Positions 1 to 9,616 of a stretch of DNA of 35,372 nt are shown piece after piece. Where the stretch lies: the NCBI GenBank assembly GCA_003427395.1, contig BFEA01000120.1:2487923-2523294 (forward strand), read 5' to 3'. The notes beneath the pieces are model-generated. The model saw only the letters and a list, made by a program, of their open reading frames with translations. It had not been told where the DNA came from and searched no databases. Each line of letters begins with the position of its first letter. Positions within the stretch are counted from its first letter, which is position 1. The position numbers and the translations under genes are program-made. This DNA comes from Chara braunii (lineage: Eukaryota; Streptophyta; Charophyceae; Charales; Characeae).

Positions 1-110
1 TTTTTTTTTTTTTTTGGGGGGGGGGGTCAGGAGCCGGGGTTGGGGGTGCCCACCCCCGGACCCCCGGACCCCTGCCGGGGCCCCGGGGCCCCTGGGCCGG
101 GGCTCGACAA
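1..110. repeat. Homopolymer T/G run and G+C-rich low-complexity stretch
   Basis: The window opens with 15 T followed by a run of G. About 80 bases of G/C runs follow, with the words cccccgga and ccccggggcccc recurring. No reading frame or known motif is visible. It may be the edge of a contig or of an inserted element. I cannot tell whether it belongs to the LINE that follows. Confidence 0.6.
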
Positions 111-484
111 CCCTGATTAATACCCAGAAGGTATAGAAAGACCCGGATTAAGGAAGCTCACTCAACCACAGGAGCTAGACCTAATGACACGAAGATGCCA
201 TAACAAATTTGCAATTCTCAGGGATGCCTCCACATGAGATCCGAAAAATGAAGGGGCTAAAGACTCGAACACGGAGGAGGTGCAGAGAGGACAAGGGGCA
301 GGCAGTCACGAAACACCGCAATCGGAGAGTAGCATAGATCAGCAGAAGGGGAAGCTAAGGTTGGCAGAAGGGGGAACACCGGCTTCACAAAAACCCCAGG
401 ATCCGTACGGCAAAGTCCTAGGCCCCCCCAGTGGCAGGGAAAGAAAACCCACTTATCCCCTCCCTGTCAAATCCAGGAGAGAAA

Positions 485-1918
485 AATGGGGCTGCTCTTG
501 GATTGGATAATGAGAGGTTTACATCTCTACTTCAGAGATGCCTCGCACGACTTCTTGGGGCAGGCTTATACTCATTTAGACTTGGCCCTAAAAGTCAGCC
601 CTATGGTAAAAAGGCTTGTGGAGGAAGGTCCACCTTCGGATATTAGTTGGGAAGAGGTCCTCCAACGACTCTTCAAAATTTCAGCAACACACCTTCAAAC
701 CTTAGTACCAACAGCCCAGACCACATTTCGCGAGTGCATTGATGACTCACAAGAGACCCGGGGGAACAAATCAACTTCCCTAAGGAGAATGGGGGCTCAA
801 GAGAAGGGGGGACAGATGTAGACAGAAGCAAAGGGGGACACAACATCCCCCTCAGTGAAATAAGGGACAGAGGATGATCCGCAAGTAGGGGCACGGGGGA
901 AGGGGGGACTGATGCAGACATAAATAAAGGGGGACAAATCAACTCTCCAAAAGAAAGTGGGGCACAGTGGAAGGGGGGACAAACACAATCAGAAGCAAAG
1001 GAGGATACAAATCATTTTGTAGACGCTTTCAGCCCACCGCCTATGGAAGTAGAAGTGCCCCCGGACCCGCTCCCCCCCCTCCCCCTGACGTGGTGGCGAT
1101 GGATTTGGACCAACCAAAAAAAAAGGGAGCCCCCCAGGGGATATGGATACTGCGCAGAAACTACGTGCAGTTGCAGATTGGCTAATGGAGGGACTACAGA
1201 CACAATTCACAAAGTCCTCTCAGGAGTTCTGGGACCACACGTATGATCACCGAGTCCCCTGAGGGGCGCCTTGGAAGTGGGCCCCCCTTCCCACATCACA
1301 TGGTCAGAAATATTTCAAAGGATCAGGCATATCACTACACTGCAATCTCACCCCCCAATGCGCCAGACAACATCGAACACACAAGATGGGGACCAAACAG
1401 AGATTAGTGAAACTCGGGGGACGGAGGCAGGGGTCGTACAACGGATGAAAAAGGTGAGGCAGCTAGTTGCGACAGGGCAATACAAGAAGCCCCTCTCGAA
1501 AGCAGATGGGGTCGCAATAATCCCCTTGAGGCGGGCTGGTGACAGAATGGAGAGGTCACGCTGCCAGGATGGAAATTTTACAATATCTGGTCCTTCCCAA
1601 GTCTGAAGGACGGAGATTTCAGACGGCAAAGAGAGACCCTCCTCGACAAATACTACCCGACAGGAGTGGTTGCAACTCTTCCTCAATTCAGGGACTTCGC
1701 GCGTTGCCTCTACGGATCTATATATCCTCTTTGAAAAGGACAAGGATTCAAGCCTCATTTGGTACAACCACAAAGCGCTAATGGATCTCCAGCTACATCA
1801 TCTTAAAGTTGGACCTTTCTGGCCTAAACATGACCTTTACACATGCATCTCGAAGGTCCTAAGATATGGTCTATTGAATACGGTGGACTGGTCCCAAAAA
1901 CCCTGGCAGAAGGTGTAG
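485..1918 (+). pseudogene. LINE A ORF1-like region (broken)
   Basis: Several overlapping broken frames encode what appears to be the ancestral ORF1, the nucleic-acid-binding partner of L1 ORF2; I recognise no RRM or CCHC motif. Two related modules are visible, around residues GLHLYFRDASHDFLGQAY (486-720) and GLQTQFTKSSQEFWDHTY (about 1165-1370). Each is followed by a GPPSxIxWxEhhQRh motif. Between them lie degenerate G-rich tandem repeats (about 760-1000). The 3' part (about 1570-1850) encodes a block with the words KYYPTGVVATLPQF, DLYILFEKDKDSSLIWY and HKALMDLQ. That block matches the ORF1 end of LINE B (24420-24650). Multiple stops and frameshifts break it. The ORF1 assignment rests on position before ORF2 and on that similarity. 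Confidence 0.6.
760..1000 (+). repeat. Degenerate G-rich tandem repeats within LINE A ORF1
   Basis: The word aaggggggac recurs at 804, 900 and 971. Around it are related segments such as gggggacaaatcaactctcc (930) and gggggaacaaatcaacttcc (762). Unit length varies (96 and 71 bases between anchors), so this is a decayed minisatellite-like array inside the coding region. Confidence 0.6.
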
Positions 1919-1959
1919 CACCGCACTCTCGGGGAAACGGAGATAACAACGGAGTGCTG

Positions 1960-3218
1960 ATGGATGAAATTGATACGTTGTATTGCAGAAACCCCGCGTG
2001 GAGACGTTCCCTTAAGGATGCGGACCTCGATCTTAGGTCACTTAATGTTAATAGCCTAGCAGTCTTTAACCCAACTAAAAACCAAGCCATTTGTCATCTT
2101 GCAGTGGATCATCCGATTGATTTTCGAAAATCCCCTTCCCAGGAGACCCCTGGCCATGGAACAGATTGCACGCTTGGCACCCAGTGCCCACACATCAATC
2201 GATCCCTTATCTTGGCTTGACGACCGATATTGGAAAATCCCACGCAAACCACGAGGCACGACGGGGACGAACAACGGTTGTTAGGACCGCATGATAAAAA
2301 CATGGAGGAATCCCCCCCCTCCAAACAGGAGGGCCCCTGAGAGGTGGGAGGAAGTGGCAAGGCAACTTCTATTTGGAAATACCTGGATAACGGACTCACA
2401 CAACCGAATATTCTGTGCTTCGGGTGCCCCGTGGAAAGGTTGGGTGAAAAAAGGGGTGATGTGGGTAGGCGACATTTGGGATGATGATCGGAGGGATTGG
2501 AAACTCCCTGAACAATTGAAGGCAGTGTTGCACTATTGCCACAACACTGACGCAACTTTTGATGAAATTTTAGAGGTCTTTCCGGTTGGCTTACTACCTA
2601 TCCTACAAAAAGGGCGTACACTTAGAGATGGGGACCGGGTGGGGGAAGCAAGAGAAAATGGTTGGGTGGTTCTGGTTCATATAGTATGGACAGACGATGC
2701 TCTAATCGAAAAATATATGGTAGGAAGAAATGACCTCCTTACAGGAAGCGGGGACCCTTTTGTGTCAATTGGGAAAAGACGGATACACCGAATGAGAGTC
2801 AGGACAAAAGGGGAGAAGAGACGAGCCTATCGCCTCGGGACTCCGATTGAGCGGCTACCCCTTGACCTTGAGGAATGGGTTAGGAGCCCCGACAGACCCA
2901 CTGTAACCGGCGCACCCAAGAACATGAAGCTATCTAAACTGTCTGTGAAATCAACATATAGGATGCTTCGACCGAGATGGATTCTAAAGGATATATTGAT
3001 CAACAGATGACAAATGCATCTGAACATAGACCGACAGCTCCTCACCCCCATACGTTTGTTCCACAATTACAAAACCAAACCGGCGAAGATCACGTCACTC
3101 CAGTGGCAGATAATACACCACTGCCTACCAACAAATAATTGGTTGATTGACCACTCACAATTGGAACAACAGGGCAAGGTCCTCCTGTGGTGCTTGCGCT
3201 GCACCGGAAACTTTCCCT
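1960..3218 (+). pseudogene. LINE A ORF2, internally deleted; 5' piece before gypsy insertion
   Basis: ORF2 of an L1-type LINE would encode an APE endonuclease and reverse transcriptase. I chose the ATG at 1960 because MDEIDTLYCRNPAW...DLRSLNVNSLA aligns with LINE B MEGINTLDMLYN...DLRSLNVNDLA, the first strand of the APE domain. Just after this (about 2095) the sequence jumps to the region downstream of RT: MEQIARLAPS, WLDDRYWKIPR, then the long frame 2291-3010 with AERWEE-like, WITDSHNRIF, GWVKKGVMWVGDIWDDDRRDW and finally SVKSTYRML. A following frame (3014-3218) has LQWQIIHHCLPTNNWLIDH and CLRCTGNFP, the first half of the zf-RVT zinc knuckle (CxxC). The gypsy insertion cuts it here. The second half (H and C) lies at about 17780-17810. 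Confidence 0.75.
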
Positions 3219-4567
3219 TGTGACGCCCCAACCTAATGCCCGACGTGACTTCCTGATCAGAGTGTGAGTGGGCATAGAAGTGCGAAAAGAGGTGTGCCAA
3301 GGATTTTTGGGAAAGTGGGGGTGGAGTCTCAGGTCAGAACTGAGATCTCCTGTGGCGAGTTTCAGGGATTGTGAAGGTTAGGTGGATAGGTGTGGATCGG
3401 GTTTTAGGCTTTGGAAGGCGGAGCTATCGTCTCCATTGGGTCCGTTGCTTGGGTCGGTCTCGTCTTTGGTGGACCGTCGGGACACTATGGCCATCTCGTT
3501 GGTTGACTGCTTGTCGACGCCTAACGTCGCAGGTCTCGGAGTCGGACGCGGTCGGTCTCAGCCAAAGGCTGTGTGCCCGTCACTCCTCCGAGCAAGTTCG
3601 CCGGATGAAGCCGGAAGCTCGGTACTCGTGGTCCTGCAGTCACTCCGAGCACGGGGGTTGGGGCCAGTAGGGGGCGATGGCGAGCCAGAGTACGATGGTC
3701 AGGGAGTGATAGGGTAGGATGCGGTGATAGGGACGGAACTCAGTCCCTACGATAATGATCCCAGGTTTCGTGACGACGTGACACGTGTGTGGGTTAGAGT
3801 AATAGGGGAGATAGGGAATACGTCCCAAGGCCTGATCGAGGTCCCACTCGCAGATTCGTTCGTTCCCCGTTAAGGGAAGTTCGGGGGTTCCACCTTGGGC
3901 CGTGCAAACAAGTGAGAGTGCTCCCAGTATCCCCGAAATTCCTGATCCCTTAAACAATCACGGTCAGTGATGTAAACGGGGGCGTCGAAATTCATGCCGC
4001 AAGTTGGGGTGGAAAGCTAGCCATTCAAGATTTAGCAGAGTTCAGGGTTCGCGGACGCGCGTGTAGGCAGCGATCATCTTTGGCCGAGCCTACACGTGCA
4101 TATGCGAGCCCTGTCCTTCGGTCAGAGGGGCGGAAGCCAATGGCTCGCAAGATAGATCATCCTATAGTGAGACAGCCTTCCAATAGTCTAGTATGCCTGT
4201 CCAATTCATGCACAAGCAAGATTACGCCTATCATCCATGCATCTAGTTTGGAATCGAGGTTCATGCAACACTTCCTTCGCCCATCAGTCCGAAATCACGC
4301 AAGGTCCAATCATCAAGGATCAATCAATAAAACCCATCAATCTAAGAGGACAGAGAAGGGGAGGGGACAAAGACAACCATTCATCAACACCCGAGGAGAG
4401 CAAATGAAAACATACACGTCAAAAGAACAGAGCAAATGACAAGTCTGAATGTCAATCCAGAACAAAAAAAGAGGGGCGACTCGCGCCGAATACCAAAATT
4501 GCTCAGAAGGAAAGAAGAAGAATCAAAATGGCTTAGAGGGATAAAAGAAGAAGCTCATTGCACACTT

Positions 4568-4572
<5 letters not shown>

Positions 4573-4625
<53 letters not shown>
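4573..4625. repeat. (CT)n microsatellite in left LTR
   Basis: About 26 uninterrupted CT units. The right LTR has a longer tract at the equivalent position (16691-16768), so the array has changed length since insertion. Confidence 0.98.
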
Positions 4626-4628
<3 letters not shown>

Positions 4629-5317
4629 AACACCTTGATGCAGGCAGTTCGTCGCCTCGCACCCACACAGAGTTGTTACCCCGCATGATCCAAGCATGCA
4701 AGCTAGGTTCGCCCGTGTGCCATAGTCCGGCGCGGCCCCACGTCAACCCCGCACGCTTAACATCAGCTCGTCGGATCGCCCAACTCTCTACCCACCTACC
4801 AGCTTTCGCTCGTTAGCCGATCCTCTCGACCGCGCTGACTTCCAAAATTCTTAGAGAGTGAGTTAATCGCGCTTACGAAATTTATAGCATGCATGCGTGT
4901 GCGCGCGATACCCGAGATTGTGTCTAAGTACGGGGAAGAAGGAGGAAGGGAGTGCCTACGACTGCATGGCCAGGCTGCGGCGTGGGGGACGTAGCCTCAC
5001 TCCACACATCGATCGGGTCATGCACGAGTTCAGGTCAATAGGACAGAGGCGCTACAAAAGATATTAAGGGCGAGGGAATTACAGTTGCAATTATGCCCGC
5101 CAAAACAAAATTTACAGTTACACTTGGGATTAAGGCGCGGAGAAATCAGAGCATAGATCTTGACGTGGCATGACGTGCACAGGCAAGAAGCATTGTGAAG
5201 AAGAAATTGAGGCGCGCCTAAATTCCTTATTCTAATTCCTAGTTGTAAAAAGAAATTCTGAAGCAATTTCCGAGAGCCCACGGGGGCTCGACATCAGTTG
5301 AAAATTCAAAAAAGATT

Positions 5318-5563
5318 TCCTCGCGCGACAATCGCGCAAAAAATGCCCCATTCCCACAGCAGAACAAGAAAGAAGCCATGACAATAGTTATTCGTCACGT
5401 TTGCTAAGATGCAATCAACTACCAACCGTCACGGGACCNTTCCTCGCGCGACAATCGCGCAAAAAATGCCCCATTCCCCGCGCGACAATCACGCTAAGCT
5501 ATGACAATAGTTATTCGTCACGTTTGCTAAGATGCAATCAACTACCAACCGTCGTGGGACCAG
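5318..5563. repeat. 123-bp tandem duplication inside left LTR
   Basis: tcctcgcgcgacaatcgcgc occurs at 5318 and again at 5441. Each copy is followed by the same downstream words (gacaatagttattcgtcacg, gcaatcaactaccaaccgtc). A single ambiguous N at 5439 sits exactly at the junction. The right LTR has one copy (about 17480-17610). Confidence 0.85.
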
Positions 5564-5880
5564 GCCCCCCCCCCCCCCCCCCCATCTCCCAAAGGACGCG
5601 AAAGCACAAGGATGAGTAAAGCAAGGGCATCCACGCAATTCATCAGGCTATCCCGACTCAACCCGTTTCAACCCCCGACATAGCCTTATGCAGAAGATCG
5701 CACGGTTGCAGAAAGTAATTCGTGACATATGTGACGCCCAAGGGGTTCCAATCTTGAGCAAGATCCATCTTGCTCCTTCAATCATCCGTCGATCTTCGGC
5801 GGTTGAAGCGGAGTTGACACGTGCCACTTACCGTAAGATGAGAGTGTGGAAGTCATCCAGGTGGCATTCGCAACTCCGAT

Positions 5881-6921
5881 CTAAAGGTTGTCGGGGAAAG
5901 GTAGCTTGATGACGGAGGAGGCAGAGGGGGGTGAGCTTGTGGGAGGGTTGGCAGAAAGCGGTTTCGCTCTCAATTCCAAATGGGGAGCTGAGTGTAATGG
6001 ATGGTGCGATGTATGGGGGGGAAGCGAGGATCCTAGTGAGGGAGGGAGGCAAGGTAATCGGGATAGAGGGTGCACAAGGTGGGGGGGATCGCGGCGTGAA
6101 GATCCTCGTAACCTTAGCACAAAGGGATTACGCCCGAGATTATACAATATATCTCTATATTGTTGTAATCTCGCCATGTCGCGCCGAAGAGGAGGACGTG
6201 GAGGGGAAAAGTGGTTACGATGGAGCGAGTGGAGGCATGCGGGAAGACGGTGACACCAAGACAGATAAAATAGAGCTGGTGGAAGAGGGAAGGGGGAAAG
6301 GATGTCAGTCGGAGGGAAACAGGAGTCGACCCGCGATCTGATGGATGGCGAGGAAATCAAGGGGACGGCATGATAATGATCGGGGACGAAGCTCGAGTGC
6401 CCGCATCTCCATGTAGGCAAACGGTGGGCCTCTATGGTGGAGGGGATTGAGTCGGCATTGGACTTCTTCTGCGGCGTCTGCTTCTAGATCCCTCCGCAGT
6501 GACCACGCCATCTCCTCCGGAGTTCGGACTCCTCTTCTGGTAGTTCTAGGTTGCGCACAGGATCGTCTTGCAGCAACAGTGCGTCCGAACCTTGCACTGG
6601 GCACTTCCCTTCTACCCTCTCCCGTCGCCTCTGAGCCGCTGCTTCGTCTTCCTCCTTACTCCGTTCGTCGAAACTGCCTGATTCGTCCGACCCACTCTCT
6701 TCCGACCCGTCCTCCTTAGATTCGTGATAATCTGGGTCGTCCGAACTCACCTTCGATTTTCCCTCTCTTCCTCCTCTTCGTCCACCTGTTCTTCCGCCCC
6801 CACCTCCGCTCTTCAGATGATTGGATCCCACAATGTGATATCGGTCACATCGATGACCAAATAGTTGCCCGAAGACGGGAGGTAGATGTTGTCGCCGTCG
6901 AGTTCGCTGCACGTGGACCAC
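5881..6921 (-). pseudogene. Unrecognised acidic/Ser-rich then Pro/Ser/His-rich frame in the env position of the gypsy element
   Basis: One minus-strand frame runs from 6921 to 5881 with a single in-frame TAG (6484-6486), about 346 codons in all. The first part has a Gly/Arg stretch (GGGGGRTGGRRGGREGKSK) and then an acidic Ser/Glu/Asp tract (SSDDPDYHESKEDGSEESG). An Arg-rich segment (AAAQRRRERVEGK) follows. The second part is Pro/Ser/His-rich with no recognisable domain, and its coding status is weaker. It lies between integrase and the 3' LTR, where some gypsy elements carry a third gene, and overlaps the end of the 6813-7385 frame, perhaps through a frameshift. I do not recognise a family. 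There is no signal peptide or convincing membrane anchor, so I do not call it an envelope gene. Confidence 0.4.
6135..6173. other. Imperfect hairpin
   Basis: cgagattatacaatat and atattgttgtaatctcg face each other around a short AT-rich loop, giving a stem of about 16 pairs with small imperfections. It lies in the non-conserved part of the gypsy 3' region. Function is unknown; it may be chance. Confidence 0.5.
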
Positions 6922-7385
6922 AGTAGTTGTGGCGCCAGCGTACGAGGGAGCGCCGCTGGTGCGGACTGCTCGTCGCTGTGTGAAAGGATCTCCAGAGGCA
7001 GATCGTCTAGGAGTTGGGCCGGGAACACTAGAACTTCGCTCGTAATTGGCTCGAGATGCCCATCCCTCACCTTTCCGAAGAGTATCCTCAACAATTCTCC
7101 CTCTGTTTCTGTCCTCGAGGCTTGGACGATCAGCAGCTTCACCGCATCATTGGGAACTTCGTCTTCCTCCTCTTTATCTGCCGGCTCGGCCCAATGAAAC
7201 ACCAGCTCGAGAAGGCAAAAGATGAGTGCGACGTACGCATGCCACCACTCCGCCCACTTGCTCACGTCGAGGATTGGCACGTCCAGCCGCTTGATTCGAA
7301 AGGAGAGGGGAGTGTTCGTGGCAGACTGCCAGAAGGTAGGGAGATCGGAACGAAGCTCGAAGGTCGAAAGGCGGTGTCGATTCAT
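6813..7385 (-). CDS. Unrecognised 190-residue frame in the gypsy 3' region
   Basis: This is an uninterrupted minus-strand frame from ATG at 7383-7385 to a stop at 6813. Its ATG overlaps the TGA of the preceding frame (ATGA), so the two could be coupled or could be one protein broken by a frameshift. Visible features are an aromatic-hydrophobic stretch near residues 45-65 (WAEWWHAYVALIFCLLELVF), then an acidic segment (EEEDEVPND) and a C-terminal hydrophobic run (NYLVIDVTDITLWDPII). I recognise no domain. The hydrophobic stretch could be one membrane helix or a buried core. It may be a captured host fragment or an element-specific third gene. Confidence 0.45.
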   Translation of the reverse strand: MNRHRLSTFELRSDLPTFWQSATNTPLSFRIKRLDVPILDVSKWAEWWHAYVALIFCLLELVFHWAEPADKEEEDEVPNDAVKLLIVQASRTETEGELLRILFGKVRDGHLEPITSEVLVFPAQLLDDLPLEILSHSDEQSAPAALPRTLAPQLLWSTCSELDGDNIYLPSSGNYLVIDVTDITLWDPII

Positions 7386-7828
7386 TGAGGCGGCGTGAAA
7401 GGAAGAAGTTGTGGGAAGACGATCTCCGACGCGTCAGGAGAGATCCGAAGTTGGCTGAGATTAATGTCGTTCGTGGATTTGATCCGATCGCCAGGTAGCA
7501 CTAACAGCTGAACCCAGGCCGTTGTGAGATCCCCTGCCCGAAGTCGCAGTTGTCGAAAGATGCCTGTATGAGTCGCCGAATGCAACGTCGTAAGATCGTC
7601 GGTGAAGGCGAAGATCACTGTTACGTGGATGACGCCTAGTGGAGACAGCCGCAGAAAAGTTGACCCCTCGGCCAACACTCTCGCCCGCTCGCTAGTTCAT
7701 GCGAACCGGAACTCCATCGCCGCATGGATGACCGACGTACTGAAGAAAGCCGCGAATCGGAGCAGATCTGGACTCAATCGTGGCCGCTGTACTTGCCGGA
7801 TAGACAAAATATGTCCCCCGGGTCTCAT
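7382..7828 (-). pseudogene. Unrecognised frame starting at the pol stop codon
   Basis: The start ATG (7826-7828) overlaps the stop of the integrase frame (TGATG). The frame reads MRPGGHILSIRQVQRP, meets one TGA, then continues through LAEGSTFLRLSPLGVIHV and LRLRAGDLTTAWVQLL to a TGA at 7382-7384. It consists largely of alternating hydrophobic and polar residues suggestive of beta strands. No family is recognised. The stop-start overlaps at both ends suggest an ordered set of downstream frames; alternatively a single long 3' ORF has been split by indels. Confidence 0.4.
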
Positions 7829-9112
7829 CAGACGCTCGCTGGTGACCTGCTCAGTGGAAAAGCAAATGGCGATGGGGGAGAAGGTAGAGATGAAGGCTGA
7901 GAGGAGGGAGAGTCAGAGTAGTCGAGTTCGGGGTCGTCACTTTCTTCTCCAGAATCGAAGGACGGCGTAGTCAATGGAGGAGAAGGAGAAGGAGGTAAGG
8001 GACGAAGGTAGGACACGTGTTGAATGATCGGTCGGGCCGATTGGCTTCCCGAGACTTCCGGCGCAAGCCGCTCTATGTTCACTCCGCTAGGACCAAGCTC
8101 GACTACGGGAAATCACTCGAAGATTCATGGCGCTAACTTGCCCTGACGAGCACATTTCCTCACCTGCACTATGTCCCCTAATTTATGATACTAGGGCTGA
8201 GGCCCAGCATTCCCATTTCGGGCCTCATAGCTCCGGGCCTATCGTTCGTGGACCATTTCGGTCATTCGCTGTCTTTTTCGGGCCAACCGAGGGAGGACTT
8301 TTTCCATCAACTCTAAATGGCGTTAGGCCTTGTCCTTAACCGTGACCCTCGTGGTTCTTTGCGCTAGGGTCGTTTCGGCGTTCAGGCTCGGTAGAGCCAC
8401 ATAGGCCAGATTATTAGTCCATAGTTGAAAAGGGGTCAGGTCGGTGGACTCATGAGGGGTCCCCCGGTGGATAGCCAGGGTGTGGTCTATGATATCGGGC
8501 CAAGGCCTCGTGTCTTTGGTTGCGATATTTCGCCGCAAGGCCGTCTTGATTTACCCTATTTGCATTTTCGACCAGTCCGTTCGATTGTGACATATGGGGA
8601 GCCGTATTACGGATGGAGACGCCATGTATGACTAGGCTCCTCAAGATTTCTCCTCGGAATTCTGCCCCATTGTCCGTTAAAATTTCCTCGGTATCTTGAT
8701 GCATTCCGAGGAAACGGTTGACATACCTCACGATTTCCACCTTCTGTCGCGTTTTACACGGGTAGACCTCGATCCATTTCGATAAATGATCCATGAATAC
8801 CAAAAGAATTGAATATTCGCAGCTATTCGGTCCAGGGGGCACAATAATATCCGTGGTGTCCATGCTCACCCTTTGGAATAGCCGTTCGACTATAGTGGGC
8901 ACTATCGACCTAGGCGGTTGAATCGACGCCTTATCCGCCGTGTAGACTGGACAATTTCTAACAATGAATTTAACATCGTCCTGAATATTAGACCAGTACC
9001 ACTCATTTTTGTCAATCGTGGCCTCCGTGATCCTGACAGCAAAGTGAGCGGCGGTTTCCTCGTGGGCCGCCTTAACCCAGTCGTACCTCATGAACGGATG
9101 AGGCACTGACAT
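7828..9112 (-). pseudogene. Gypsy integrase (broken)
   Basis: Integrase would insert the element cDNA into the host genome. The N-terminal zinc domain is recognisable: AHEETAAHF, then WYWSNIQDDVKFIVRNCPVY. The second Cys of the CxxC pair is Tyr. The catalytic core has all three acidic residues: Asp in RVSMDTTDI, Asp in ILTDNGAEF and Glu in QSNGLVENAN, with about 34 residues between the last two. A frameshift near 8450-8540 moves into a second frame (WPDIIDHTLAIHRGTPHES, TPFQLWTNN) that ends at 8323. A third stretch (about 8210-7828) has VQVRKCARQGKLAP and FPVVELGPSG, a GPY/F-like C-terminal module, then a Pro/Ser/acidic tail ending at the TGA 7828-7830. No chromodomain is evident. Confidence 0.85.
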
Positions 9113-9325
9113 CCAGATCCCACTGCCATCAGTTTTTCGTTTTTCTAGTCATCCGTCGTTCCATCGCTAATCTCGCGCCCTCTCGTTAGCCCGCCTCTGA
9201 TCTTCCTTGGTGAATTCTCGGAGGGAGTTTCTGACCAGTATAGCTATCAAGACGACATCCGTCCATACTTCGGCACGTCAAAATCGACGTGTCTTTTCTA
9301 ATCTTTCGGACGTGGCTTCGAGGAA
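9113..9325 (-). other. Degenerate linker between PHD-like finger and integrase
   Basis: Minus-strand frames here are short and interrupted. In a working polyprotein this would be the linker leading into the integrase zinc domain. I see no separate feature. Confidence 0.4.
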
Positions 9326-9616
9326 TCAAGCCTCCATCGAGATTTTGTCGGTGCGACACAAGGGACATAACCAGGGTTTATCTAAGCTTCTGTATTGGAT
9401 ACAGGAGCCGTGAGCTCGGAAGACACATTGTTGACAATCTATCCATTCCACATACCCTTCCCCACTAGGACGCATTAGAACCGAATATACGCGCGATATT
9501 GCTTCGCAAAAGTAACGGAACTTGTAGGGCAAGAAGAGAAAAGAAGAGGCTGAGAGAGGGGAAAGGGGGCCCCGGGTATTACCTTTTCCACCCATCGCCA
9601 TCGCCATCGTGTTCAC
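9326..9616 (-). pseudogene. PHD-finger-like module within gypsy pol, between RNase H and integrase
   Basis: Minus-strand residues read YFCEAIS, about 20 residues, DCQQCVFRAHGSC, 11 residues, then WLCPLCRTD. This gives C-x2-(I)-x20-C-x2-C-x4-H-x2-C-x11-C-x2-C, with Trp two residues before the seventh ligand, the classic PHD (C4HC3) layout. The second ligand is Ile instead of Cys. PHD fingers typically read histone H3 tails, so a role in directing integration to chromatin is an attractive inference, not a demonstration. The finger spans about 9356-9511. The upstream Ser/Leu-rich segment (LSPLSASSFLFLPY) leads back to the adapter-disrupted junction at 9665-9702. The frame ends at a stop at 9326. 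Confidence 0.7.

Larger units (their letters stand above)
110..3218 (+). mobile_element. LINE A, 5' portion (L1-type non-LTR retrotransposon, decayed)
   Basis: This is the left part of a plus-strand LINE interrupted by the gypsy element that begins at 3219. It contains an ORF1-like region (about 485-1918), the start of ORF2 (ATG at 1960) and the post-RT C-terminal region of ORF2 (about 2096-3218). The endonuclease and RT core are missing, so the element carries an internal deletion near 2095. Parts of both reading regions align by eye with LINE B at 24253-29500. The 3' portion resumes at 17762. The 5' boundary is uncertain; I place it just after the GC-rich opening. Bases 110-480 carry no recognisable protein and may be 5' UTR. 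Confidence 0.75.
3219..5727 (-). repeat. Gypsy 3' LTR (left copy)
   Basis: It is about 2.5 kb and aligns with 15321-17761 from end to end with many substitutions and small indels. It starts TGTGACGCCCC and ends CGTGACA. It contains a (CT)n tract at 4573-4625 and a local 123-base tandem duplication around 5318-5560 that is single-copy in the other LTR. A poly(C) run lies at about 5567-5583. Open frames inside it (for example 3640-3957 and 4080-4816) are not conserved proteins and look fortuitous. Confidence 0.9.

Noticed and set aside
3371-4816. Plus- and minus-strand open frames of 70-130 residues within the LTRs
   Set aside because: They lie in LTR sequence, are not kept open at equivalent places in the other LTR, and one reads LSLSLS through the CT repeat.
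6886-7388. Plus-strand frames opposite the gypsy 3' region
   Set aside because: Antisense shadows of the minus-strand frames; Ser/Leu-rich with no motif.
5881-7828. Reading the gypsy 3' frames as an envelope gene (errantivirus-like element)
   Set aside because: No signal peptide, no clear fusion or cleavage signature and only one doubtful hydrophobic stretch; position alone is not enough.
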